Below are positions 35,947 through 43,555 of a stretch of DNA of 64,000 nucleotides, one piece after another. Source of the stretch: Sphingobacteriaceae bacterium (GTDB taxonomy: Bacteria > Bacteroidota > Bacteroidia > Sphingobacteriales > Sphingobacteriaceae). A model generated the notes under the pieces. It searched no databases. It saw nothing but the letters and a program-made list of their open reading frames with translations, and was not told the DNA's origin. The stretch lies in NCBI GenBank assembly GCA_903642215.1, contig CAHJWG010000012.1:62001-126000 (forward strand), in the 5' to 3' direction. The stretch's first letter is position 1, and every line of letters starts with the position of its first letter. Made by a program: the position numbers and the translations under genes.

Positions 35947-36170
35947 TTACTTTGTGTATTCTTTCATTACTTCTTCGTGCGTTTTTCCTTCGCCTCTATC
36001 GGATTCTTTTATTGCTTCTTCAACATCATTTTTTACTTCTTCCGGTAGGTCATACCAAAAATCATGTTCCAGATGAACCTGCAAGATCGCTTGTATCATG
36101 CGAAGTGTTTTTCATCAGCTTGATCTAAAGCCTGTATAATGCTTTGTTTAAGTTCTTCAGTTTCTGACAT
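35947..36170 (-). pseudogene. Small antitoxin-like gene with a one-base frameshift
   Basis: Minus-strand ATG at 36170 opens MSETEELKQSIIQALDQADE, which stops after KHFA. A second frame from 36092 reads MIQAILQVHLEHDFWYDL and continues with EEAIKESDRGEGKTHEEVMK to 35947. Adding one base to the T-run at 36108-36112 (plus strand) joins both into a single 74-residue protein. It resembles small antitoxin-like proteins of Bacteroidota, though no toxin gene is adjacent. It sits inside the moxR-DUF58 operon. Confidence 0.65.
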
Positions 36171-36216
36171 TAAATTATTTCTCCTTTTAAAATTTAAGCC
36201 GATAAAAACAGCATCA

Positions 36217-37194
36217 TCAAGCCAGCACTTTCGGTCGCTCAATCGCTTTGATCAATTCCGCGGCAATCATATCTGAACTCACGTTTTCTGCTTCGGCCTT
36301 AAAATTCATCAAAATGCGGTGGCGCAAAACCGGGTACGCCATATTGTGGATATCTTCCATCAAAACCGAATATCTACCCTTAAATAAAGCACGCGCTTTG
36401 GCAGTGAGAATTAATGCCTGCCCGGCACGCGGACCGGCTCCCCAGCGCACCCATTCTTTAATATATGGAACCGTGGTTGTATCTGGCCGTGTAGCGCGGA
36501 TGATGTTGCTGACATAATGCACCAAATCATCGTTGATATTTACATCGCGCACCAAACCTTGCAGTTGTTTAATTTCTTCTCCGCCCAAAATCGGGTTAAC
36601 GGTTACTTTTTTGCTGCCGGTGGTGCTGTTCAACACGCCAAATTCTTCCTGCGCAGTTGGATAACCAATTTTGATGTACAGTAGAAAACGATCTAACTGT
36701 GCTTCCGGAAGCGGATAAGTGCCGGCTTGTTCAATCGGGTTTTGGGTGGCGAGGATAAAAAACGGACGATCCAACGGATACGTTTGTCCGCCGTAAGTTA
36801 CCTCAAATTCCTGCATCGCTTCCAGCAAAGCGGCCTGCGTTTTGGGCGGCGTGCGGTTAATTTCATCCGCCAAAACAATATTGGCAAAAAGCGGCCCTTT
36901 GTTAAATTTGAAAAAGCGTTTGCCGGTAACGTGGTCTTCCTCCAAAATTTCGGTGCCTACAATATCGGTCGGCATTAAATCCGGCGTAAACTGGATGCGG
37001 CGGAAAGACAAATGCAAAGCCTGCGATAGCGTGCGAACCATCAGGGTTTTAGCCAGTCCGGGTACGCCTTCCAGCAGGCAATGTCCGCCGGCCAGCAAAG
37101 CAACCAGCATTTCATCCAAAACCTGATCCTGGCCAATAATTACTTTTTGAATTTCGTTTTTGAGCGACGAAAGCTTGCTTAACAAGTTTTTCAT
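36217..37194 (-). CDS. MoxR family AAA+ ATPase
   Basis: Chaperone-like ATPase. Walker A is EGVPGLAKT (Lys49), Walker B IVLADEINR (Asp110-Glu111) and sensor region FILATQNPIEQAGTYPLPEAQLDRF, all typical of MoxR. The frame is open to a TTG at 37215, but the ATG at 37194 (MKNLLSKLSSLKNEIQK) fits the family better. It leads the minus-strand operon with DUF58, BatA-like and DUF4175 genes, and is divergent from a DUF4159 gene across about 180 bp. Confidence 0.95.
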   Translation of the reverse strand: MKNLLSKLSSLKNEIQKVIIGQDQVLDEMLVALLAGGHCLLEGVPGLAKTLMVRTLSQALHLSFRRIQFTPDLMPTDIVGTEILEEDHVTGKRFFKFNKGPLFANIVLADEINRTPPKTQAALLEAMQEFEVTYGGQTYPLDRPFFILATQNPIEQAGTYPLPEAQLDRFLLYIKIGYPTAQEEFGVLNSTTGSKKVTVNPILGGEEIKQLQGLVRDVNINDDLVHYVSNIIRATRPDTTTVPYIKEWVRWGAGPRAGQALILTAKARALFKGRYSVLMEDIHNMAYPVLRHRILMNFKAEAENVSSDMIAAELIKAIERPKVLA

Positions 37195-37373
37195 ATCAAT
37201 TTCTGTAGTTTCCAAAACGTTTTATGATTACAAGGCGATAAACCCGATTTGTTATTGGAGAAAAATAGAAATAAAATCTTTCAATTTAGAAAACTATTAA
37301 ATAGTAGCAGAAACTTTACAAGATTTACATCGATAAAAGAAGCATTCCGTGATTTTTACAATAATTTAGGGCG

Positions 37374-37997
37374 ATGAATGCGGCCAAATTTACTTTTACC
37401 CGTTTAAGATACACTTCCGGCGATTGGGACACTGACCAGCGGATGCCTTCTAATATTTTAAATTCGCTGATTGAATACACCACGATCCCGATCAATACAC
37501 AAGAAAAAATTATCGATTTAAGCAGCAACGAAATTTTTCAATCTCCTTTTTGTTATATCAGCGGCCATAAATTAGTGCAATTTAACTCCGCAGAAAGAAC
37601 CAATTTTAAGCAATATGTGCAAAACGGCGGTTTCGTTTTTGCAGATGATTGCAACCATGATATCGACGGACTTTTTGCGCGTTCTTTTGAAGCGCAGATG
37701 TCGGTTTTATTCGGCCCGAATGCGCTGAAGAAAATCCCGGCAAACCATCCTATTTATTCGTCTTTTTTTAAGTTTGAAAAAGGGCCGCCGAATACTTCTT
37801 TTGAGCTGAACGGCTGGGGCGATGATTTGATCCACGATTACCTGAAAGCCATCGAAATTAACGGCCGGATTGCGGTTTTATACAGCAATAAAGATTACGG
37901 CTGCGAGTGGGATTACGATTTCCGCAACAAGCGTTTTTTGGCGGAAGATAACACCAAATTCGGGGTAAATATTGTTTTATATGCCATGAACGCTTAA
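37374..37997 (+). CDS. DUF4159 domain protein
   Basis: 207-aa protein with the DUF4159 pattern: FTFTRLRYTSGDWDTDQ, FQSPFCYISGHKLVQF, YVQNGGFVFADDCN and a late VLYSNKDYGCEWDY. The fold is glutamine-amidotransferase-like, and it has no signal peptide. DUF4159 genes commonly neighbour MoxR clusters, as here (divergent). Function not known. Confidence 0.85.
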   Translation: MNAAKFTFTRLRYTSGDWDTDQRMPSNILNSLIEYTTIPINTQEKIIDLSSNEIFQSPFCYISGHKLVQFNSAERTNFKQYVQNGGFVFADDCNHDIDGLFARSFEAQMSVLFGPNALKKIPANHPIYSSFFKFEKGPPNTSFELNGWGDDLIHDYLKAIEINGRIAVLYSNKDYGCEWDYDFRNKRFLAEDNTKFGVNIVLYAMNA

Positions 37998-38013
37998 CTA
38001 AAACTTATCTTCA

Positions 38014-38042
38014 ATGCTGTTTTTACCGGCCTAAAACAGCAT
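38014..38042. terminator. B-motif palindrome after the DUF4159 gene
   Basis: ATGCTGTTTT and AAAACAGCAT form a perfect 10-bp inverted repeat around TACCGGCCT, 17 bp after the stop codon. It fits a terminator. Confidence 0.65.
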
Positions 38043-38147
38043 CTGTAAAAATTACATTCTGCCGATTATTAATGCACTATCATTGCACAAAAAGAAATCA
38101 GATTTAAATTATTTCAGCTATTTAAAATTTTAACATAAATTAATTTT

Positions 38148-39350
38148 ATGAGTGCAGTAAACTTAGCAGATGATGAAGGAGAGCGTTTAAAAGCGTTAAA
38201 TTCATACGATATTCTGGATAGTTTGCCGCAAAAGGATTACGATGATATTACCCGCCTCGCTTCCGAAATTTGTAATACGCCTATTTCTTTAATCAGTTTT
38301 ATTGATGCAGAACGGCAGTGGTTTAAATCAAGCCACGGGCTAACCTCTGTAGATACGCCTAAAGAATATGCTTTTTGTGCTCACGCGATTGCAAAGCCCG
38401 ATGAAATAATGATTGTTGAAGATGCCACAAAAGATGAGCGTTTTAAAAATAATCCTTTAACAACAGGCGAGCCGCAAGTGGTTTTTTATACTGGCGTTCC
38501 GTTGGTTAATGAAGAAGGCTATGCCTTGGGTACTTTGTGCGTAATCGATAATCAGCCTAAAGTTTTATCAGAGAGCCAAATCAGTGCTTTAAAAGCTTTG
38601 GCTAACCAGGTGATGGCGCAGCTGGAGCTTCGCAAAAAAGTGAAAGAACTGAATACGCTTACTTTGGAACTCAAAAAATCTAATGAGTATCTGGAGCGTT
38701 TTGCAATGATGGCTTCGCACGATATCAAAAGCCCGTTAACCAGTATTATGCTTACCGGGCAGCTGCTCAAGTCAAAATATCAGGTTAATTTAGACGATAA
38801 GGGCACCCAGATGCTGGATATTATCAATAGTTCTGCCCATCGGCTGCTGGATTTTTTAAACCAGATGCTTGAATATTCCAAATCCTACAAAATACTTTCG
38901 CAAAAAAAGGATGAAGTTTGTATAAATGAGATGATCCGGGAAGTGCTGAAACTGGTAACCGTTCCGGATTCTTTCCAGGTTGAAACACCCGAAAATTTGT
39001 TGTATATTAAAACATCTGCCATCGCTTTAGAGCAGATTTTGATTAACTTGCTCAATAATGCCGTTCGTTATAATGATAAATCGGCCGGGTTTGTTCGTTT
39101 TGAATTTGAAGAACTGGCTGATTTTTATCAGTTCCGGGTTAGTGATAACGGCGTGGGTATTGAAGCAAAAAACTTTGATAAAATATTTGAGCCGATGACT
39201 ACGCTGAACAGCAAAGACCGTTATAACAAGAAAGGTTCGGGCATCGGTTTATCTACCGTAAAAAACCTGGTGGATAGTTTAGGCGGAGAAATCAGCGTAA
39301 AATCCGTTTTAACGGAAGGTACCACTTTTCAGTTTACGATTCAGAAGTAG
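38148..39350 (+). CDS. GAF domain sensor histidine kinase
   Basis: Soluble kinase without transmembrane segments. A GAF domain covers residues about 20-165 (CNTPISLISFIDAERQWFKS), a short coiled coil follows, then HisKA with phospho-acceptor His191 in MMASHDIKSPLTS, and an HATPase domain with N box ILINLLNNAVRYND, G1 VSDNGVGIE and G2 KGSGIGLSTVKNL. No response regulator is adjacent, so its partner is elsewhere. Confidence 0.93.
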   Translation: MSAVNLADDEGERLKALNSYDILDSLPQKDYDDITRLASEICNTPISLISFIDAERQWFKSSHGLTSVDTPKEYAFCAHAIAKPDEIMIVEDATKDERFKNNPLTTGEPQVVFYTGVPLVNEEGYALGTLCVIDNQPKVLSESQISALKALANQVMAQLELRKKVKELNTLTLELKKSNEYLERFAMMASHDIKSPLTSIMLTGQLLKSKYQVNLDDKGTQMLDIINSSAHRLLDFLNQMLEYSKSYKILSQKKDEVCINEMIREVLKLVTVPDSFQVETPENLLYIKTSAIALEQILINLLNNAVRYNDKSAGFVRFEFEELADFYQFRVSDNGVGIEAKNFDKIFEPMTTLNSKDRYNKKGSGIGLSTVKNLVDSLGGEISVKSVLTEGTTFQFTIQK

Positions 39351-39404
39351 GTTGATCTGTTCAGTACTTCTTTTATCGACAAAAAAGTTGTTTTTAGAAA
39401 ATGA

Positions 39405-39584
39405 CTATTGTTTGAAATATCGTTTCGGATGCAAAATCCTATAAATTGTAACTATATTTAATGTTTTAGAAAACTCACTAAAAAACATACTTGCAAGCGG
39501 TAAAGAAATTTCATTGTAATAAGTTTCTATGTCTTCCAAATCTACATATGCTTCAAGCCGAAAACGAATTTTATACTTACTCAT
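39405..39584 (-). pseudogene. RelE/ParE-like toxin with internal deletion
   Basis: Short minus-strand frame of 59 aa, starting MSKYKIRFRLEAYVDLEDIE and ending RILHPKRYFKQ. The first 48 residues match the N-terminal helices of ParE-type toxins and the end resembles the terminal ILHxxR strand, but the central strands (about 30-35 residues) are absent, so the fold is probably broken. The ATG overlaps the antitoxin stop (ATGA), as in an ordinary TA operon. It is short of the usual 95-100 aa. Confidence 0.6.
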
Positions 39585-39796
39585 CGGTTCAAAAACCGAG
39601 TTTGTACTTCCTTCAATGTTTTGTATTTAGCTTGTCCGTTTTCTTCCAACTTAGTCATATTGTCTATCATACTTTTATATTCGTCTGATAGCCCCAAATC
39701 AAAATTACTTCTATTCAACAGGTTTTCGTAATCTTCTAAAGAAAGCACCACGCCTGTCTTTTCGCCTTTATCATTTACAATAAATTGGGTTGCCAT
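39581..39796 (-). CDS. Phd/YefM-like antitoxin
   Basis: 71-aa protein with the pattern MATQFIVNDKGEKTGVVLSL then EDYENLL, typical of prevent-host-death type antitoxins, and a C-terminal tail for toxin contact. It overlaps the ParE-like remnant by 4 nt. Because that toxin seems defective, the antitoxin may be an orphan regulator. Confidence 0.7.
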   Translation of the reverse strand: MATQFIVNDKGEKTGVVLSLEDYENLLNRSNFDLGLSDEYKSMIDNMTKLEENGQAKYKTLKEVQTRFLNR

Positions 39797-39884
39797 AATT
39801 CAAATTTACTTTATAAATTGATCAATCTAAAGTTATTTGATACTTCTTTTACCACCTAAAATTACGCTTTGCCCGTAGAATGCT

Positions 39885-39892
39885 TACTTTTG
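39885..39892 (+). promoter_or_regulatory. Probable -7 element upstream of ispG
   Basis: TACTTTTG matches TAnnTTTG and ends 19 nt before the ispG ATG. A TTTG at 39868 is closer than the usual spacing, so only the -7 part is convincing. Confidence 0.45.
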
Positions 39893-39911
39893 CAACATCC
39901 TATTTTAAAGC

Positions 39912-42065
39912 ATGAACGCTGAAACGATTAAAGCCTTGCCGGGTAGATATTGCAACTCGCTAACCGAATATTCGCGCTGGTTAACCCGTGAAGTTACGAT
40001 TGGCGATGTGCCGATGGGCGGAACAAACCCGATCCGCATCCAAAGTATGACCACTACTGATACAATGGACACGGCCGGAACGGTGGCGCAAACCATCCGC
40101 ATGGTTGATGCCGGTTGCGAGTATGTGCGTATTACGGCACCAAGCGTAAAAGAAGCGCAAAATCTGGCAGAGATTAAAAAGCAGCTTCGTGCAAAAGGTT
40201 ATCAAGTTCCGTTGGTGGCCGATATTCATTTCACCCCAAATGCAGCAGAAGTTGCGGCGCGGATTGTAGAGAAAGTACGCATCAACCCCGGAAATTATGC
40301 CGATAAAAAACGCTTCGACGAGCTGGTTTATACCGAGCAGGAATATCAGAATGAGCTGGAGCGCATCTTCAAAAAGTTTACGCCTTTAGTTAACATCTGC
40401 AAAGAATATGGCACGGCAATGCGTATCGGCACCAATCACGGTTCGCTTTCCGACCGGATTATGAGTCAGTATGGCGATACGCCGCGCGGCATGGTCGAAT
40501 CTGCGATGGAATTTATCCGTATGTGCGAAAGCCTGAATTATTATAATCTGGTAATCTCGATGAAATCCAGTAACCCGCAGGTAATGGTGCAGGCGTACCG
40601 GATGCTGGTGGAAACGATGGTGGCCGAAAACATGAATTACCCGCTGCATTTAGGTGTTACCGAGGCCGGCGACGGCGAAGATGGTCGCATCAAATCTGCA
40701 GTAGGTATCGGTACGTTGCTGGAAGATGGCTTGGGCGATACCGTGCGCGTTTCCCTCACCGAAGAACCGGAACATGAGGCACCGGTAGCAATTGCGCTGG
40801 TGGAAAGGTATTTGGAGCGAGGAATGAGGAGCGAGGAGCGGGGAAAAACGAACGAGGAGCTGGGAAAAATAGACATAGCATTTAGAACGACGAGTGAAGA
40901 GCGGAATAGCAATCTTGAACCTGCAAATCCGCTCTCCGCTCTATCTCCTCCGCTCTTTTCACACTCGCCATATGAATATTTAAAACGCCAAACCTACGAA
41001 GCCAACGCCTTCATCGGTGGTTCAATGGTGCCGCGTGTAGTACTTGATTTATCGGCTAAAAACCTGAAAGACCCGACAATTATGGCTGATGCCGGTTATC
41101 TGTATTCGCCTTTGCTGGATAAATATAACATGGCCGACCAGTCGGTAGATTTTGTGTATCTGGCGGATAATCTGCCTTCCTTTGCTTTCCCCGGAAACTT
41201 AAAACAGCTTTACAATTACAAAACCTGGAGTTTTTTAGTCGATAAAAAGAATTGCCATCCTATTTTTTCTTTGGAGGAATATCATATCTCAACCCAAAAA
41301 GATACGGCTTTAAATTTAGTCCGCATTAAAAATAGCGATCTGGAAACTGAAGCTTTCAAAACTTTAACTTTTGATGAAACATTGGTTTTTGTGTTGGAAA
41401 CCGATCAAGATCTTGGTATGGCTGATCAGCGCGAATGCTTCTTTTACCTGCAAAAAAATGGTCTATCAGTGCCGGTGATTGTGAAGAGGAGTTATCTTTT
41501 TGAAGGAGCGAAGAGCGAGGAAAGAGGAGCGGGAAACATCGCCACCAATCAGGATTCGATTTCTATATCTTCCATCGCCGCTCCCCGCTCAACTGACACA
41601 ACAACCAAGCTTCAACTCTACGCCGCAACTGATCTGGGTGCTTTGCTGGTTGATGGTTTCGGCGACGGAATCTGGATTGATGCGCCGGAAATTCCTGCTA
41701 AAGTAATCACTTCTACCGCTTTTGGAATTTTGCAGGCCACACGTTCGCGGATTTCCAAAACAGAATATATTTCTTGTCCAAGCTGCGGCCGCACATTGTT
41801 TGATCTGCAGATAACCACGCAAATGATCCGCAGCAGAACGTCTCATCTCAAAGGTTTAAAAATCGGGATAATGGGCTGTATTGTAAACGGCCCCGGCGAA
41901 ATGGCCGATGCAGATTATGGTTACGTAGGCGCCGGTCCCGATAAAATTACGCTTTACCGCGGCAAAGAAGTGGTGAAAAAAAACGTTTCTTCGGCTTTGG
42001 CTTTAGATGAATTGATTGGAATTATTAAGGTTGATGGAAATTGGGTGGAACCGGAGGTGGGTTAG
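39912..42065 (+). CDS. ispG: (E)-4-hydroxy-3-methylbut-2-enyl-diphosphate synthase IspG, long form
   Basis: Penultimate step of the MEP isoprenoid pathway: converts MEcPP to HMBPP using a [4Fe-4S] cluster. The N-terminal TIM barrel (PMGGTNPIRIQSMTTTDTMD, PLVADIHFTPNAA) and the C-terminal cluster domain (YISCPSCGRTLFDLQ, GCIVNGPGEMADADYGYVGA) are intact. The long form has an extra middle domain, usual in Bacteroidota. At 717 aa it is longer than I expect, because two in-frame palindromic repeats (about 40815-40965 and 41503-41594) add about 80 residues. A form-A motif lies at 41436. Confidence 0.95.
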   Translation: MNAETIKALPGRYCNSLTEYSRWLTREVTIGDVPMGGTNPIRIQSMTTTDTMDTAGTVAQTIRMVDAGCEYVRITAPSVKEAQNLAEIKKQLRAKGYQVPLVADIHFTPNAAEVAARIVEKVRINPGNYADKKRFDELVYTEQEYQNELERIFKKFTPLVNICKEYGTAMRIGTNHGSLSDRIMSQYGDTPRGMVESAMEFIRMCESLNYYNLVISMKSSNPQVMVQAYRMLVETMVAENMNYPLHLGVTEAGDGEDGRIKSAVGIGTLLEDGLGDTVRVSLTEEPEHEAPVAIALVERYLERGMRSEERGKTNEELGKIDIAFRTTSEERNSNLEPANPLSALSPPLFSHSPYEYLKRQTYEANAFIGGSMVPRVVLDLSAKNLKDPTIMADAGYLYSPLLDKYNMADQSVDFVYLADNLPSFAFPGNLKQLYNYKTWSFLVDKKNCHPIFSLEEYHISTQKDTALNLVRIKNSDLETEAFKTLTFDETLVFVLETDQDLGMADQRECFFYLQKNGLSVPVIVKRSYLFEGAKSEERGAGNIATNQDSISISSIAAPRSTDTTTKLQLYAATDLGALLVDGFGDGIWIDAPEIPAKVITSTAFGILQATRSRISKTEYISCPSCGRTLFDLQITTQMIRSRTSHLKGLKIGIMGCIVNGPGEMADADYGYVGAGPDKITLYRGKEVVKKNVSSALALDELIGIIKVDGNWVEPEVG
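40815..40965. repeat. In-frame palindromic repeat inside ispG, copy 1
   Basis: Left GAGGAGCGAGGAGCGGGG (40826-40843) and right TCCGCTCTCCGCTCTATC region (40928-40955) are inverted versions of one repeat. It encodes a polar stretch rich in E, R, S and N (ERGMRSEERGKTNEELGK) between LVERYLE and SPYEYLKRQTYE. It stays in frame. Confidence 0.7.
41503..41594. repeat. In-frame palindromic repeat inside ispG, copy 2
   Basis: Left GAGCGAAGAGCGAGGAAAG (from 41505) and right CGCCGCTCCCCGCTCAAC (41577-41594) form an inverted pair of the same family as copy 1. It encodes GAKSEERGAGNIATNQDS and what follows up to RSTDT, then the normal IspG sequence resumes. Confidence 0.7.
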
Positions 42066-42478
42066 AAATTATTTCTCTCCTTGGTCTTTTTTAAGTAGCT
42101 AAAAGGCAAAACGCAGCTAACATTAACTGTTTGGTTATCTTTTTTTGCCGGCATCCATTTCGGACTATTTTTAAATGCTTTTATTGCTTCAGCATCTACT
42201 GCATCATCAACACTCTGCAAAATCTTTACATCCGTTAATAAACCTGTTTTTGTTACGGTAAAAGAAGCAATACCACTTTGATCTACGTTTAAAGCTGAGG
42301 GAATATTTTTTCGCAAATACATAGAGAATGCTTTTTCGCCAGCCGGAAATGTGGGTTCTACGTCAACCTGATTATAAGCATAAACTTTTTCTGTTGTTGT
42401 GGATGTACATGATGATAACCCGTTTATCACCCAAAAACAAACCACAAATACGGATACAAGTAGTATAGTTTTTTTCAT
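42062..42478 (-). CDS. TonB C-terminal domain lipoprotein
   Basis: 138-aa exported protein: lipobox GLSSC after a hydrophobic N-terminus, then a TonB C-terminal-like domain (PTFPAGEKAFSMYLRKNI, VDQSGIASFTVTKTGLLTDV, KNSPKWMPAKKDNQTVNVS). Such proteins occur in Bacteroidota envelopes without ExbBD partners. Its end overlaps the ispG end by 4 nt in convergent orientation. A form-A motif is at 42259. Confidence 0.82.
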   Translation of the reverse strand: MKKTILLVSVFVVCFWVINGLSSCTSTTTEKVYAYNQVDVEPTFPAGEKAFSMYLRKNIPSALNVDQSGIASFTVTKTGLLTDVKILQSVDDAVDAEAIKAFKNSPKWMPAKKDNQTVNVSCVLPFSYLKKTKERNNF

Positions 42479-42596
42479 TATTCAATTTATTAAAACCATA
42501 ACTGATTAGCAATATGCAAGCTTAACGGTTACTATCTACGGGAGTTACATCTTTAAATGTACGTTTAAGTAAAGTACAATTTTCCATGATTAACAT

Positions 42597-43187
42597 TCAT
42601 ATACCTGCTTCCTCAAAAACTTCCTCTAAATTCAACACAAAACCTGGCAAAATCGGCGTAACAACTTCATCGCCAGCAGCTAAAACTCTGGAGGCAACAT
42701 ATTTTCCTTCCGCATTTAAAGTGTACTGCAAAACCGTTTGTTCAGTCGGCCAAACCACCCAGTATTCTTTAATTTGTGCTTCCTCGTAAATATTAAACTT
42801 ATTGCGCAGTTCTTTTTTATTATTTCCGGGAGATAAGATTTCTATAACGATATCCGGCGCGCCAACACAACCGCGATCATCCAGTTTTTCCAAATCACAA
42901 ATTACACAAATATCCGGCTGAAAAACTGTGGTAACCGTTTCATCTGCAGCATTTTTACGGGAAAGCCGCACATCAAAGGGAGCCGAATAAACATGGCAAG
43001 GTTGCCCTTTCAAAAAGTTATATAGCTGGTTAAATACAACCGCAGATAAGCGCTGATGATATCTGTTCGATGCCGGTGTCATCTTAAATAACTTGCCTTT
43101 TAAAATTTCCAACCGGTCATCAAAAGTCCATTGCAGGTAATCTGCGTAGGTGTAGGTTTTATCAAAATCGAGGTCGGATAGTTGCAT
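42597..43187 (-). CDS. Uma2 family (DUF820) nuclease-fold protein
   Basis: Restriction-endonuclease-like fold. PD-D/E-K-type elements are visible: FQPDICVICD, APDIVIEILSPGNNKKEL with K and E positions, and WVVWPTEQTV. The frame is open to a TTG at 43196; the ATG at 43187 (MQLSDLDFDKTYTY) is preferred. Family members are common in multiple copies in cyanobacteria and Bacteroidota, with unknown targets. Confidence 0.85.
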   Translation of the reverse strand: MQLSDLDFDKTYTYADYLQWTFDDRLEILKGKLFKMTPASNRYHQRLSAVVFNQLYNFLKGQPCHVYSAPFDVRLSRKNAADETVTTVFQPDICVICDLEKLDDRGCVGAPDIVIEILSPGNNKKELRNKFNIYEEAQIKEYWVVWPTEQTVLQYTLNAEGKYVASRVLAAGDEVVTPILPGFVLNLEEVFEEAGI

Positions 43188-43196
43188 AGTTGGCAA

Positions 43197-43555
43197 TTTG
43201 TATCAATTATAAAAATAGGAAATATAAACAAATTGACAATGCTTCTTTTAGCACCTAAAAATTAGGCATTCAAATTTTCAACTACTTAATTCCCCGCTCT
43301 TTTCTCCTCACTCTTTGTTTTTTCCCTTGCTCTCCGCTCTTCCCGATAAATAATATTTGGGCGTGCCCGGCCCCAGCCGGTCGGGCTTTCCGCTGCAAGT
43401 CCTCGCTGCGCTGTGGGCTTTCCGCTGCAATCCCTCACGCGCATCGTGGCAACCTTAAAAATTCATCATCCGGCTCATTTAAAATAGCTAAAACCGAAGC
43501 CTGATTAATCCGGTTTAGTTTTAAACAAAGCATCCAAAATCAATACAAAAAAACC
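43197..43555. repeat. Repeat-rich 359-bp intergenic region
   Basis: From left: a form-A motif with GCACCTAAAAAT tail (43240-43262); a CGCTCTTTTCTCCTCACTC and CTCTCCGCTCTTCCC stretch (43291-43345) of the same family as the ispG inserts; and a GC-rich block (43360-43450) containing GGGCTTTCCGCTGCAA twice (43383-43398 and 43415-43430, period 32) and GGGCGTGCCC. This GC-rich block resembles a repeat I associate with Bacteroidota genomes. No gene is evident, and poxB starts at 43556. Confidence 0.75.

Noticed and set aside
43360-43450. GC-rich block before poxB considered as a riboswitch or thiamine leader
   Set aside because: It is a dispersed repeat with an internal duplication and shows no THI-box pattern; poxB is also not a thiamine synthesis gene.
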